Notes under the pieces: generated by a model
What the model was told of the DNA's origin: nothing
The model's database searches: none
Seen by the model: the letters and a program-made list of their open reading frames with translations, nothing else
Shown here: in pieces, positions 11,963 to 25,559 of the stretch
Position numbering within the stretch: the first letter of the stretch is position 1
Layout of the letters: the number at the start of each line of letters is the position of its first letter
Assembly: GCA_015680685.1 (NCBI GenBank)
Contig: MNCI01029521.1
Coordinates: forward strand, 265,493-329,492
DNA from: Gnetum montanum
Taxonomy: Eukaryota > Streptophyta > Gnetopsida > Gnetales > Gnetaceae
Reading direction: 5' to 3'
Length of the DNA: 64,000 nucleotides
Translations under genes and position numbers: made by a program

Positions 11963-12850
11963 GTAGGGGGTTCACTTGGATGGGGGTTCAAAATCCTTTG
12001 AAGATGAAATAATCAACTCCACAATTCAAACATTCTGCTAGTACAAATGCTTTTGAATCCTTGTTGCTCTAATAGATCTACAGTGTTGACTGTGCTGGGG
12101 GTGAGAATGAGAAATTTCAATTAGCCAAGTAAGCAATGCTTGGATTTATGGTTTCCAAATGCAAATCATTGATTTGAAAATCTCACAAATTTCAAGGGGA
12201 CAAGGGGCTAACAATGGTTACAAGTGTTCAACGCTAAAAGTAAAATCCAAGGGATTATTATATATGGAAAGTGTCATAAAACCATGGCCATTCCATTTAC
12301 CAAAAATAGTAATGAAGGTACAACATCCACACTAGGGGGATGGCATCCATGTTGGGGGGATGACATCCATGTTGGAGGAAGATATTCCACTTTGGGGGGA
12401 TGGTGATTTATACCCTAATGCGTCCATGTTGGGGGGATGGCATCCATGCTGGGGGATGTCATCCATGCTATAGGTAGGTGAGTTACATCCCCAAGTATCC
12501 ATCTCAAGTGTAGAAATTTCTATAACCCCCTTAGCCCCCCCTCCCCCCCAATTCCCTGGTGACAAAACCCATCAAAATGCTAATTTTGGGATCCCAAAAG
12601 ACACTTTAAAAACCCCTCCAAAGCCAAAATATAGACATTACATAGGTGTTTTCACTTGGAGGATGAGGCTTTAAGCACTTATGAGACATTTTTCAATCCC
12701 AAAAGTATAAAATACATCATATTGCTCCTCATGGGTTACAATCTTCACATTTAAAATGAATGTCTAGCCTTGGGTTTTATGGGGTGAATGCTACATGATC
12801 AAAATGATTAAAACATGCAATTTTGATGGTGTTTCACTCTTGATGACCTT
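11963..12850 (+). repeat. Dispersed repeat D, short copy
   Basis: It begins GGGGGTTCACTTGGATGGG and matches the start of the longer copy at 28555 and its end (12640-12850 against 30840-31050, including the shared stretch CCCAAAAGTATAAA). Relative to that copy it appears internally deleted. No coding sequence is recognisable. It could be a non-coding retroelement, but no LTRs were identified. Confidence 0.6.
12329..12475 (+). repeat. About 20-bp tandem repeat
   Basis: About seven copies of a unit close to CATCCATGTTGGGGGGATGG, one interrupted. G-runs of five or six recur at 20-bp spacing. A much-diverged relative lies at about 30650-30790 in the other copy of the same repeat. The ORFs here are products of the repeat. 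Confidence 0.75.
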
Positions 12851-14384
12851 TAATGGCATTCAATAATGAAGATTAATTTCTAAAATACAAGAATCATGAT
12901 TTATGACACTTGTAAGAAGAAGTATAATTTTACAATAGGACATGAACATGTGGACATAATTTTTTCTTTTAACTATATTATCCTCAAATGCTCTTGTAGC
13001 TACAAATTCAATTAACACATTGCTCAAAGAGTTTCAAGTCATATGAAATCCTTATTTTCTTAAACAAATATAAGAAAGAATCTCTTCTAGCTTGAGATAC
13101 TCGAAAGTAACTTTATCATGCCATAATTCAATCTACTATTCTTTACAAATGCACTGTAGGGGATCTTGGTTTATCAAATAAATATTAAAAACATAGAAGA
13201 AATTTAGAAGCATTTTTTGCTCAATGAATTTGGAGTGAAAAGATAGACATAATATAATATCATGCTTTTTGAAGTAGAGATGATGCCATTATATGTTGAA
13301 ACTATTTTTTAGTTTATAGCCTACATATAATATTTCTGCATGTTCATTTGATAAATACTAAAAAAGAAAATAATGATGAAAACCCATGATAAATGATAGC
13401 TTCATAACAAATTTCTATGGCATAATAAATGAAATATGGAAGAGTACATCATTTATTCTAATCCTAATCAAGTTTACAAATTTGTAAAACTTGAAATATG
13501 TCAAAAACCATAGCAAAATATAAAAGAAAAAATATTTATATTTGAATAGTATAATATTTATCCTTAATTCAAAAGTATAATATTTATTTATTGCTATTCT
13601 TCATTATTCATGATGCATAATTAATAGAAGCATGATTTGAATCTTATCATCTAAGTGTTACAAATATGTAGATGGTTTAAAATTCCTCATGCATAATGAA
13701 TCTAACAATTGTGTAATACAAATAGCATTGAAAATGAATCCCACATTTTCTTACAACATTTTTCATTGGAGAACATTAGACATAGATGAGATATTACAAT
13801 TATATATTTAGTTGATTTGTTCCAAATACTACCCAAAAAACTTAGTAATTTTCTTAATCATATTTTCAAAACTCATAACATGTATATTTTTATTATTTAG
13901 TATAATTAGATGGTCTATGAATGTAATAAAATTTTAGTTTTAGTTTCATGTACAATTAATGGAGATGTGATAATTCCATTCCTAGTGTGAAATGGAAAAT
14001 AGGTAGAATAGCAAGACCTTATAAGTTCCATATTACTCACCATTAGCATTTGTGATTTAACTAATTCTTTAAAGCTTTCTTATACATGGATCTATGAGGA
14101 GTATTTGGATTTTTTATCTAAGTAATCATGATATCTTTCTCTTAATTTTATTTTTTTATATATTGCATTGACTTATGAGTGTCTAAAGATAACCAATTAA
14201 AAAAAATAATTGTCAACCCTTAAGGATGTTAGAGTTTGATGTCTAACAAAAGTGATAAACTTACTCTATTGAGGATTTGGAATACAAGTAATAAAATAAG
14301 TCAAAACATAAATAATGTATAACAAATAATTCATGGTTTTAAGGACTTTTACAATCAATACAAAGCACTAAGAAAGGAAAGGGA

Positions 14385-14545
14385 GGGTGTTGAAATCCAA
14401 AACTAATTATAATATAAGTACGCCCTAAGATATATAGTCCAATTAGAACTTCATAACTTTGCATTACCTACTAGAATTAAAGTAATTACTTGGCGCTCTC
14501 AAATTAATAGTTTTACTACTAAGCTAACATCTCATTGTTAATACA
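14385..14545 (-). mobile_element. tRNA-derived SINE copy
   Basis: On the minus strand it starts AACAATGAGATGTTAGC and has a box-A-like TTAGCTTAGTAG and a decayed box-B-like ACTTTAATTCTAGTAG. It ends in a tail like TTTCAACACCCTCC. The same body and tail occur at 57806-57953. Internal pol III promoter boxes of this form are the mark of tRNA-derived SINEs. Confidence 0.6.
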
Positions 14546-14957
14546 AAGCATTAAAGGTTACAAACCATTAAACTTAACTTGGTACACATAACAAGGCCTT
14601 TTTGATGGATGATAGATGGATAGAACAATTGTGTGCAAATGGGTTCATGGCTTTTAAATTTATAAGACAAAGGATTAGAAATTTATAAATACAATTACAT
14701 AGGAAATGGATGACTTGGATGAATTTAGGATTAATCCATAGCTCCACCCATACTATAAAAACTATTACCCATGCGATAGATGGAACATCAACAAATGATA
14801 ATAATAATATGCATGATACTTAGACTAATCAATCACTTGTAGGATTTAGAGAGTTCCTAGCAACATGTATGAGTTGGTAGCACATAAAAGATCATGAGCA
14901 TTTAAAGCCTATAGCCCCATAAAAAGAAAAATGCTAAATATCAAAACCGTTATAATA

Positions 14958-15050
14958 GATACTAGGTTATAAAGTTCTAATTAGATTATATATCCTGGGA
15001 TGTATCAATATTACAATTATTTTGGGTCCAACACTACCCTTCCTCAAAAT
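14958..15050 (+). mobile_element. SINE 3' fragment
   Basis: It matches only the 3' half of the SINE copies: ACTAGGTTATAAAGTTCTAA, then a conserved AT-rich stretch, then GGGTCCAACACTACCCTT. The tRNA-like head is missing. Confidence 0.5.
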
Positions 15051-15380
15051 CATTATAATAAATACTTTTATCATTATTCCTAAAGGGATCTATATCTAAA
15101 AACCTATCATTATGCAATGGCATTAAAAAGGATAAGTTTCAACAAGATATCTAGAAGATAAAATTTTAAATGTTTAAAATACATACAAGAAGTTAAGTGT
15201 TCAAATGTTCTTAAATCAAAAGGTAACAAGCTAAAGCTATTTAAAATCATAATGTAAATATTAAAGCTTAAGATATATAAAAAATAAAACTAAAATGTTT
15301 TCCATCTAGAAATTTTAGAAGCCTAAAGAATTATATTTAACACTTAAACTTTGGTAAGCAAACGAATAAGCTAGGCTAGC

Positions 15381-16416
15381 TGATGAGTGGTGAGGTACCC
15401 CTACACTCAACCATACGAAACAAGTGTAGCACGCGCGATCCGGTCGAACTCCATAGACTAAATTCCTACACACCCCATGGAACACTTGGGGTTAATCATT
15501 CATTGTCTTCCCAAACTTACTTGTGGTTGTCACGATGTATGGTTAAGTAAGTCTGAGGTATATGATTTTTATATCTTTTATGTTTTATGTCTTCTATGCT
15601 AAAGGGTGAAGGGTTGAGAAACTAATTACTAGCTCTAACTAATAAACTAAGTCTAGATTAACTAGTGTCAGCATCCATTCCCACTTACCGTACACACCTT
15701 GAACTATGCAACCGCAGCTACCAAACGCTAATTGTTACTAGGATCACCACGCATAACGCACGTTCTTGAAGTGGTCGTATTGAGGCACTTTACTAGGAGG
15801 AAAGGGTTGAGAGAATCTATCTAGCCTAAGTGCGATGAGCAATCGATTCCTTGACTAACCGTACACATTTGGGACTACCACTGGGATTACCAAGCATAGA
15901 TCCTGGATACGCCACTGAGTTACCAAGTAGTCACACTAGATGCTCGTAATCAAGTCGTACTCATACCACATGCGATGAGCAGCTGATTCCTTGACTATCC
16001 GTACACAGCCTTAGATGCTTGTAATCAAGTCGTACTCATACCACGTTACTAGGAAAATAATAAATAACATTAAATAAAATCCTATTCCATGCACTACAAG
16101 GTTTATCCAGAAAGCTCATCTTTATTGCTGTACACAAATTATGTTCAGGTACAATGTTGCTCGAATAAAGATCCATTCAGTTTGGGACTGCTACTGCGGG
16201 CACATGGAAAATATTCTATCTCTGGAGTGATCAAACTACCAGAGTTTTCCTACTTCTAAACTAAGATGGGAAATAAGGGGAGTGCCACCTCTTATTTATA
16301 GATTTGGCGGCAGACCGCGATATCGCGTACACGACATCGAAGGGGACGATGCAATATCGTGTACGCGATATCGCATGGGATGTGATATCATGGCTTTTGC
16401 ATATCGTGTCTCATCA
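15381..16416 (-). mobile_element. Solo LTR, family E, with perfect target duplication
   Basis: The LTR edges are TGATGAGT and ACTCATCA, an 8-bp terminal inverted repeat, 1036 bp in all. CTAGC occurs directly before (15376-15380) and after (16417-16421), a perfect 5-bp target site duplication. That marks a solo LTR left after recombination of a full element. A TATA box on the minus strand is at 16291-16300. Upstream of it, at 16315-16400, are GATATCGCGTAC-type palindromes. Confidence 0.9.
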
Positions 16417-16639
16417 CTAGCTAATAAAATTGAAGGTTTGAATCATTAAGGTATATGGTGTTATATCTTCCCTTTCTTTAAGAAATATTTCTTATTAAAG
16501 ATAAGATTAAAAATACACCTCCATTCCAACCTTTTTCTTAGATTTCATTAAGTTTCTAGCTTGTTCATCTTAAAATTCATGTTTCTTTGATATTAAAGAA
16601 CATTGAAATTATGAAAGTTGTAATAGAAAAAGCTTCAAA

Positions 16640-17260
16640 TTTTATTGAAAAGTAGTAGAGTAAGCCTACATCCAATCATATGAATCAAAAGTATTCATGC
16701 ATGAGCTAATCAAATTCTATTGACTTAGGAATAGAGAGATGCCTTAGATAATCAAGTACTAGGATGCTGATAATTGGCTTTCCAATTACACCTATGTGGG
16801 CTCGAGTTGTATGGTTAACTATGACTATTATTAAAAGTATTAAAATATTAAAAGATTAACTTACTTAATCTAAGTGTAGAAAGTAAACTTAATCTCGCCT
16901 CACATAGATTATCCATTCTTGATTTATTGTACACATCTTGAACATGTGCTAATGTTATTAAGCTACCAACTATTTCACTATTGTGTGTACCAAATGAATT
17001 ATTATTGGGATTACTAAGCATTAATACATTTATGCTTAAAATCAATCATGCACATGCAACTTGACTAAGTGCAATCAAATAAAGTATTTAACTATTTGTG
17101 GTAAAAGTAAATGAACATGTAAAGTAAATTGTAAAAAAGTAAATCAAAATGTATGGATAGAACAAAGCTTAATTTTATTACTACCATGTAAGTGAGTTTA
17201 TGTACATCAGACACTAAAATAAAACTCTATATATTTCATTCAATTCATGCTATGAGTGTT
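16640..17260 (-). mobile_element. Diverged E-type LTR remnant
   Basis: Short blocks match E-family LTRs: a TGTACACATCTTGAAC block at about 16928, a GGGATTACTAAGC block at about 17007, and the GTATGGTTAA block near 16810. The ends are not recognisable. This is an older copy or a related family. Confidence 0.45.
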
Positions 17261-17272
17261 GATCTTTTGGTA

Positions 17273-18295
17273 TGTTAAGACCTTAAGGAAAATGGAGAAC
17301 AAGAATGTGAATATTATGGACAAGAACAAGTACTCAACATCTTGGACAAGAGCTCAAGGTAGCATGGACAATAACAAGGATTACAAGCTAAGGGAAGATG
17401 CTACAAAGTTTTAGAGGAAGTTGATTCCACAAGGAAATCCTTAGGAATTAGATCTTGAAAGTTAAGAAGATGTCTCAAAGGATTAGAAGACATCTTAGCC
17501 AAGAAGAAGAAAGACTCAAGAAGACATCTCCCAAAAAGAGGAGACATCTTATCTTGATAGAAGATGTCACCCCAAATTTTAAGTTGAATTCAAAAAGACA
17601 TCCCAATCTTAAGGAGACATATACAATAGCAATTAGATAGCTATTGCATGAATTCTAAGGTATTTTCAAAAATTTTGATGCTATAAGAGGACACCATTTC
17701 TTGGAAAAAGAAAAAGGGAATGAAGTCAAGTGAATTGTCTACATCAAGCTATCATTGTCTTTTGTACTTATGCATTTCATTTTTACATAATTTGTACTAT
17801 TGTATGGATTTTTTGTATTGTACCTCAAAGTAAAATTACCTATAATTTAGTTACATTTTATTCTTGTAATTTTGTTTTCCTCTTGTTTTCCTATAGGGCT
17901 AATGCACTTGTTGCAAGAAGGCATCATCATTGAGCTTGTTGAGATCTTGAAAAATTGAGTGTTTGTGTAGCATTAAAACACTTCAAAGTGTAGCTCAATT
18001 TGTAAAGGTTATGAGATCCTTTAAACCACTTACTAAGCATGTTGGAACCTTGCGGGGTTGAGTGATTTCATAATGATCAAACACTTTAGAGTGGAGCTCA
18101 GTGCTTGTACAAGATGTGGTTCCCTTCAAACCACATTTCAGTGAAATAAATTCCAGAGGTGTGCAAGGAATCTATCCTTTGAGTGTGGAGTACCCAGGTT
18201 GGGGAACTATACAAAAATTGAGTGTGGTTTTTGTGGCTATGAATTTTTGTTTGGTGAACTTATTCAACCCTTCCTTCTAAGTTCTATGATCCTCA
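17273..18295 (+). mobile_element. Copia 5' LTR
   Basis: It starts TGTTAAGA and ends ATCCTCA just before a tRNA-Met type primer site. A TATA-like GCTATAAGAG lies at about 17681. No second copy is present in the window, so the left edge is provisional. Confidence 0.55.
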
Positions 18296-18297
18296 AG

Positions 18298-18309
18298 TGG
18301 TATTGAAGC
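18298..18309 (+). other. Primer binding site, initiator tRNA-Met type
   Basis: TGGTATTGAAGC differs from the usual TGGTATCAGAGC by transitions. It lies between the LTR end and the gag ATG. Confidence 0.6.
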
Positions 18310-18350
18310 TTGGTACTCTTGCACTCCACCTCAACTTTCAAGAGTGAACA

Positions 18351-19490
18351 ATGGAAGGAACTTAATACACAAAGCCATCTATGTTTGATGGGTTTGACTT
18401 TGCCTATTGGAAAGCAAGGATGTAGGGCTTCTTCAAGTCTATGGAGTTTGAAGTATGGGAGTCCTTCCTTGAAGGCTACACACCACTTGTTAACAACATA
18501 ACAAAATTCATCAAACCTAGAGAAAATGTTCCCAAGAAGAAAAAGATAAGTTCATGTTTGCTTCAAAAGCTAAAAATTGTTTATATTTTGCATTGAATAA
18601 ATCAAAGTTTAATAGAGTAGCTAAATGTAAAATGGACAAAGAAATTTGGGAAACCTTAGAGGGTATTATGAGGAAACTCTTCTATAGTCAAGCAATCTAA
18701 ACTTTTAGTTTTGCAAAGTCAATACAACAAGCTAAAAATTAGAGAAGATGAAAAAAAAATATTATTTCTCTAGAGAAAATGATCTTGTTATGGGTATTAG
18801 AGGCATTGGTAAATATTTTCCTAAAAGTGATGTCATAATTAAAATAAAAAGAACTCTCCAATTAGAATTTAGTTCCAAAGTTATTGCCATGGAAGAAATT
18901 AGATATTTTTCAATTTTAAAATTTGAAGAACTTCAAAGTGTTTTCATTGCTTATGAAATGAATCTCATAATTGAGGAGGCAATACAAGAAAAACCCATAG
19001 CCATAAAATCATCCTCTAAAGAAAAGGAACCTACTGAACCAAATGTGCGTAGTGAAGAGGAGATAGCTCTTTTCTCTAGAAAGCTACAAAGACTTAGGGA
19101 AAAAAAGAGGTAAGAGCTTCAATCAATAAAGATCCAATCAAATAAAAGGTAAAGAAAGAGTTAAGAAAAGGAATAAAAATTTTTTAAAATCTAATTTATA
19201 TTCCTCTAAAATAGAATGTTGGGTATGTAATGGAAGAGGGCATGTATCCTTCGAATGTCCTAGTAATGGCCTATTATAGTGAAGGAGTAGAAATAATAAG
19301 AAGTTGAAGAAGACCAACTTCAATACAAGTTGAGATGATGAAGAGCAAAGTGAGAAATTGGTGGATTTGAAAAATTTCAACCTAATATGTATGGCTCTCA
19401 TTGATGATGAGGACAAAATCTTAGTTGATGAATTTCAAACTAAGGAAGAAAGGTATGAATTTTTGTGTAATGAACCTTTATCTTTCTAAA
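18351..19490 (+). pseudogene. Ty1/copia gag, decayed
   Basis: The ATG is at 18351. Early residues KPSMFDGFDFAYWKARM and the later EVWESFLEGY fit the copia gag (UBN2-type) fold. After a frameshift near 18600-18740 the frame continues (18748-19113), with a VIIKIKRTLQLEFSSKV segment and YEMNL. A CCHC zinc knuckle, CWVCNGRGHVSFEC, lies at about 19217-19258. Stops at codons 5 and 25 and the frameshift make it inactive. No protease, integrase or reverse transcriptase follows. The copy ends before the E-family element at 19778. Confidence 0.8.
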
Positions 19491-19777
19491 ATATTTACAC
19501 AAAGTTGAATAAGTAAGTTAAAACAAAGGATCAAGAAATTTCTTTATTGAATATAATAATTTTGAATCTTACAAAATGTTGTGACTAGAAAAATCAATCA
19601 CTAGAATGAAGACTAACAAATCTAGTGCACAGTAGTCCTGAACCCATGAATCCCTAGAGCCTCTAAAAAAATGGGATCTGGGATGTCCTAGATAGTCCAA
19701 TAAATCTACTAAATACTAGGGAATTTACCAAATAGTGTGATCAAATGGAATGCAAAAAAGAAGAAGAAGAAATTAGT

Positions 19778-20597
19778 TGATGAGTGGCAAGGTACCCCTA
19801 CACTCAACCATAGGAATACAAGCGTTTCATGCACGATCTAGTCGAACTTCATAGACGGATTAGTTGTGGTATCTAGACAATCATTCTTAGGTCGTAGTTT
19901 TCTGTCTTCCCATCTAGACTATTGTTAACTTGTCACTTATGGTTTAGTCCAGAGTGAGGTGTATGATGTGTTCCTATACTAATACTACTGCTGAATGGAA
20001 AATAATATTAACTAAGCTAAGAGAGAGAGGGTGAGAGGGGATCTAAGCTAGCCTAAGTGCGATGAGCATCTGTTCCTTAATCATCCGTACACATCTTGGA
20101 CCTTGTGCATGACTACCACTAGGATTACCAAGCATAGATCTTAGGTACGCTACTGGGTTACCAAGTAGTCACACTTAAATGCTCATGATCAAGTCGTACT
20201 CATTCCATGTTGAACAAGATTTTAGGGTAAGAAGATATTAACTAAGAAAGAAGTAAATAATAATTAAATAAATTATTAAGGTAAGTGAATGCTATAATGA
20301 TGAAGTAATCTTGATCTTTATTTCCGGTCATGTGCATGTTGAAGTACGTCACACTCGAATAAGGATGTCGTACAATTACAATCACCACACTGCGGGCATA
20401 CACTGGGAGAGAAGGGTTGAGAAAGAAACTAATGTAAAAGGAAACTTAAATCTAACAACTCTAACTACTAACTCTAAAAAATTCCCATCGGATCTGTCTA
20501 CCTCTTATTTATAGATGACAAGATAGGCTGCAATATCGCGTACACGATATTGCGACTAGGCTGCGATATCATGGGCAACTAAAATGATGACTCATCA
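19778..20597 (-). mobile_element. Element 2, 3' LTR
   Basis: It runs from TGATGAGT to ACTCATCA, 820 bp. By eye it is more than 90 percent identical to 27577-28417, with many C/T differences and one palindrome unit fewer in U3 (20528-20572). The TATA box on the minus strand is at 20504-20513. Confidence 0.85.
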
Positions 20598-20789
20598 TAC
20601 CCCCAGAACTGAATGAAAACTCATCCTCGAGTTACAATGAGTGAAAGATCCATTGATTACACAGTGGATAGGTATGGGATTATTGAATGGTGAGAATGGG
20701 TTCATGACGTAGTGTGGAATCAGAAAAAAATTGAGACATAACAAAAAGGATGCAAGAGAAAATCCTATAGCTACAAAAATTGATGGAAC

Positions 20790-23579
20790 TCAAGTAGTTC
20801 CTAGTGGTGGTGGCTCCTCCATAGGTGCCTTTCCCTTGTCTTGTGCTCTAGGTCTTGGAACTTGATGGCATTGAAGTATGGGCTGGAGTTTCTCCTCTTT
20901 AGTCTAGGGATCTTGTGCCATCTATGCTAATGTTCCAATGTTTGATGGAGTTGGCACCTCCCATGGGTAGGGTAATTGTGGAAACATTTGATTTGCCTTG
21001 ACATACCAAGTCACAAACACCCATCGTTTCTCCTCGTAAGCTCTGGCTTTATCTCTGTATTATTAAAAATCTACAAGCAATTGAGCCAAGTCTATTGTGA
21101 CATCCTTTTATCCCTGGTAGCTTGCTTTAACCACCTCAAGTTTAGAATTTGCAATCTCTAGTTTTTGTAATATCTTTTTGTGTTCTATAAATTCTATTTC
21201 ATATTTGACATAGGTAGTAGCTAACTGTTGCCCAAGCTCTATTCTCGGGTACCCTGCTATTAACATGGCAAGGTTGGCATGCTGTAGGTTTGCCAACTCC
21301 ATGTATTCTATAAGATCTTGGATCTGCAGGTCCTGGTTCTTAACCTCCGCCTGGTGGGCAAATGCATATGTGTCTAGTATGGCCTGATAGTTAGTGTCTT
21401 GAGCACTGATAGCATTGATGTGGGCCTTGGCTATATGGATCTCCTTCTCAATGATCTATTTGTATATCCCCACCTAGTCCCAGAAGTGCTCCTTTAGCTT
21501 TTCATGCCATTTAGCCTCATTTTGCCATGCGCTTATTTTGATAGTCATCTTTTTGTAGATGGCATGTACCTCCACCATTGAGAGGGTTTGATTTTCCTTG
21601 GCTAAATAGCTCATGTCTTGGTCAACCTGGATAAATTGTTCTCACAACTAATGAAAATTTTCTTTGAGAACATTCTTTTGCTTCTCCACAAAGGTCAACC
21701 GAAGGTTGTCGGCAACAAGATGCTTGTTTTGCTCTTGTAAGGCCTTGAGTGCCTTGGTATATTCATAAGTTTACGCTTGTGTTGCAGAGGCATCCCAAAC
21801 AACCTTCTCTTTTTCTTCTGCCACCTTCTTATTCTCCACTAGTAGTTTGGTTAGTTGCTTATTTTTGAAAGCATCCAGTGGGTCTGTAGGGACCAATTGC
21901 GAAGGATCTTGCTGTGCTGCTTGTAGGGCCACAAACCTTTCTTGCAATTTTTTCACCTCTGCTTCAGCATGCTTGACCCTCACCTCTGTCAAGACCAACT
22001 TCCCCTTGGTGGAAATGAGGTCTAATTGAATTGCTATAACATCTTGAGGGATGTCAAATAGGGACGTCATTACTTGTCTTGTTTGCAGTAATCAATCAAT
22101 TACATCCTCATGTTCTGTAGGAGTCAATGAGGTTCCGGCCAAAGTTTGAGCATCCCATGATCCATTGAGATCTACCAGTGGTACAACAAGTACATTGAAT
22201 GATTCTTTAATGCTATCTGTGACCACTTCTGTGGCTCCCACTGCATCCTGGTATTGCATGACCACCACTATGGCCCCTTCACTAGTTTCTAATTGCACTT
22301 GGAAAGATGCCGCATTTCCCGAGATTTGTTGTGACCAAGTGCTTTTCCCTCCTCCTGTATGGATGGACACTTCACCCCTTGCACAATCCAAAGAAACTAT
22401 GGGTTGTATGGCATCATCAATGACGTAGAAGAGATTTGCATCAACACGACTTCCCCAATTGACCGTCTCAGTGATGGCCCTGAGATGGATCATTGATAGT
22501 CTGTAATCTTGTGGTAGTGGTGGTTGATCTTGGCCTATGCTAGGCCCTGCTTCTTGTTGTTGGCTAGGCCTTGTACTTGGAAGTTGGCTAGGTTTTTCAA
22601 GTTGAGTTGCAATTGGCCTTGCCGTCTTTTCTTTTTCTTGTTTTGGTCCCAATGTCTCACTAGTGATTTTCCTTGTAGATGGTGGCTTTAACAATTTAGC
22701 ATATGAAGTGTTTTGGGCTTTTCAGAGGACATCATTAGTGTATCCTCTAATACCAGCATGTCAGCATAGCTTCCTGATGAGGCAGGGGAAGGGCAACACC
22801 ATCTTCCCTATCTTTTGTTCTTCAAACCACCTCAGGATCTCTGTAAAGTATAGATGAGGCAGGTTAACATTAACCTTTCCCATTAATAATACACATTCCC
22901 TTTCCACATATGTTGAAATCCTTTTTAAGACCTTCGTGGGGAAGAGGTGATACGTTCCAATTTTGAAATAGATCCTCTCTTCTATCGACAACTCTCCAAA
23001 TGTCTTATCTTTGCTATATGCCCTTTCTAACCAAACTTGTCGTGCATCAGGGTCTGAACGGGTAGAGAACTGAGAAACCTTTGGCCCTATATTTGGATGG
23101 TTTAATACTTCTGAAATGGCTTGAATAGAGAAATCAACTATCACGCCACAAATATTAACTGTGGTGCCTTGTTCTCTATTGTGCCAAAATTGGTACATTT
23201 CCCCTAGGTACTAGGCATCGCTTTCAGAGAGGATAGGCCATAAGGGAGACCCTTTGAGGTGGTCCCTAATAGCCTTAGGAGAAAACTCTATGAATGGTTC
23301 AAAATTTGATTCCACAATCACCACAGTGAATGTGGACCGTTCATGGATAGCCTGGACACACTCTTGGGACAACATGAGATGTTGTCCCTATTCAGGCACT
23401 GTAGTGGCTCCTCCTTCTACCTATCTTGATTGTATAGTAGTAGGGTCTTCTTGGTGAATTCTAAATGATTATTCCTCCTGATCTGCATGTTGTCTGACAG
23501 GGACTTGTCCTTTGCCTCTCCTAGGTCATTTGCTTCCACCTTGAGATAGACCTTCCTATTGTCCACATTTTGGGACCAT
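20790..23579 (-). pseudogene. Element 2 additional ORF (aORF), 930 codons, decayed
   Basis: A single frame runs from ATG at 23579 to the stop at 20790-20792 without a net frameshift but with many single stops. The ATG directly follows TTGTAG, a splice-acceptor look also seen in the other copies. Parts in order are an MVPK start, a globular domain with SIEERIYFKIGTYHLFPTK (about 22950), a Pro/Gln-rich linker, a domain with SMIHLRAITETVNWGSRVD, a long coiled coil (about 22070-21100), and a C-terminal segment ending EEPPPLGTT. Relatives lie at 41771-44626, 39396-40848 plus 53543-54753, and 62016-62941. Such accessory ORFs near the 3' LTR occur in several plant gypsy groups. The function is unknown. 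Confidence 0.8.
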
Positions 23580-24050
23580 CTACAATCACACGAGGTCAAT
23601 CATTAGTAAGGTTGTTTCCAAAGTTAGGTTATACCTTACTGATTGCCTTAATTAATTTATTTTATCTCTATGTGATGTTTCCTAAAAGATTATAATAGTG
23701 AGCCCTTTTTACTTAGGTGGTTTCCAAATTTAGTTTCTTGGTATACCTAAAGGGATGAAATTATTTTTGGCACAATTATCTTTAATGTTATAATTAATTA
23801 CCCTTGATAATGTCCTTTAGGTGATGAAAAATTCCAAAAAATTTATGTGCTATTTGGTATGTGTCCCTCCCCCATGACTAAGATAAACTCTCCGGGTTTA
23901 AGTATGTTCAGACAGAATGAAAATTGGAGTACTAGCAAGTGAGATATAGGTATAAAAGCAAGGGTCTCACAATCGCAAGTCATAGAGAAAAATTCAAAAA
24001 ACTCCCCCACATAAATAGTTGAAAATGATGGTAAGTGGTGCAGGGGGGGT

Positions 24051-24063
24051 CACGTATTTATAA
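24051..24063 (-). promoter_or_regulatory. Internal TATA box upstream of the aORF
   Basis: TTATAAATACGTG lies on the minus strand about 470 bp upstream of the aORF ATG. Elements 3 and 4 have TATA-like boxes at comparable places. The sequence just upstream contains CCTATCGATG and ATATTGCATC, weak relatives of the LTR palindromes. Confidence 0.45.
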
Positions 24064-25559
24064 GATTTATGTGATGCAATATAGTGGCCTATCGATGTTT
24101 AGGCCCAAGGGAAAATACCAAATTTTGAAGGTTTTTCTGAAATTAACAATGTAAATTAAGGACATGTGGGAAAGTGTTAAATGGTTTGAGAGTAATTTAG
24201 TTAGTTTTAAAGGCACAAATAATGATATGTGGGTGGAATTGATCAATAAGTTCTCGGGTGGCAAGTGAGAGAAAAAGGCTAGGTGATGGTTCATAGGAAC
24301 ATTGGAATTCAGAGGGATATTAATAGGAGAAATAATATCATGGAAAATACACTAAGGGTAATAAGTGGTGTGTGTGAGTTGTGTTATGAGTGAAAATTAC
24401 AAAAGATTACACAAGTGGGTCCTCCCCAAAGCAGGTTCCAACCTTTAATGTCCTTGTGTAACCACACTTAAAATTGTCCATGAGCACTAGAAGGGTTAAA
24501 TGTAATCCACACTAGTTCCACAAAACACACACATGTAAGTATCACCAAAATGAGGTCAAAATTCTATGTTGCACAAGAAAAAATTTACAATTATATGAAT
24601 AGCGAGATGAGATGGGGTATAGAAGGGATTGTAGAGATTGGGACATGAGGTAACTGACCCAAGGCACGGTGAATCCTGCATGTAAAACACGATTAATTTA
24701 TCCTTAACCCATTGTTTCAAGATCAGGACCAAGTTCATTCCTCTAATTAGTGACACCACATTGTTTCATCCCATGATGAGCAACCATGAGAGTACCATAA
24801 CAACAAGGTGTACGATCACTTGGTATTATGTTCAAGGGAGGAGTGATTTTTTCTTTGCGGAACTTTCTTTCTTTTCTTTTTTTTTTAATTACTAAATCCA
24901 GAGAAGCCACCAACCTTTAGGCATGGGTGCATGGATTTCTAGTGGGATCCCCTAAAATAGCATTGGATTTTTAAGTGCCTTTTTGATTGCTCTTACTCCC
25001 ATTTTTCGTTAGATCTACAAGGATCTTAGTACAACCACGTTGCATGATAACCCCCATTGACATCACCAAAGAGAATCTGCAAGTCCCCTTGATGTCACAC
25101 CCTAATCATTCGCTCTTGATCCATCCTTCTTCATTCTAGGTACAATGAACATGAAATTAATTTTAAGTTTTAAGAATGTCAAGAATATCACTGTATCCTC
25201 GAACAGAACCTCTTATTTGTAGAATGGATGAGTGGGTGTAATGGACTCACTGTCCAAATAATTGATCACTCGAGACTCGATAACATAGAACACACCTCAA
25301 CCAATGATCCACATGAGTGTTTTATTCATAGGTGAGATTACTTATAAAAATGTAAAAAGATAAAAAGATAAAACAGGAAATTGAAAAAATGAAAAACTAG
25401 AAAACAAAAAGTTGTAAAATTAAAGAAAATGAAAAATATTTATTAATCTTTCTTGTTATTAAAATGGGGGATATCCCCCATAACTAAATGGTTGAGGATG
25501 GTAAGGATTAATAAATGAAAGATAAGGATCCTTGCATGTTAGAAATATTGAAACTTGGT

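Larger units (their letters stand above)
12851..15380. other. AT-rich region without genes
   Basis: No ORF with recognisable similarity is present. It holds the two SINE-like copies listed separately (14385-14545 and 14958-15050). The rest is A/T-rich sequence in which I see no other feature. Confidence 0.6.

Noticed and set aside
12329-12475. G-rich tandem repeat as a CRISPR-like array
   Set aside because: There are no unique spacers, the unit is a simple 20-bp tandem, and the context is a plant repeat.
20311-20514. 67-codon ORF also present at 28117-28320, looking like a conserved protein
   Set aside because: The two ORFs lie at the same place in the paired LTRs of element 2, so the similarity is LTR identity.
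22165-22428. 87-codon plus-strand ORF
   Set aside because: Shadow of the aORF on the opposite strand, whose frame is supported by three other copies.
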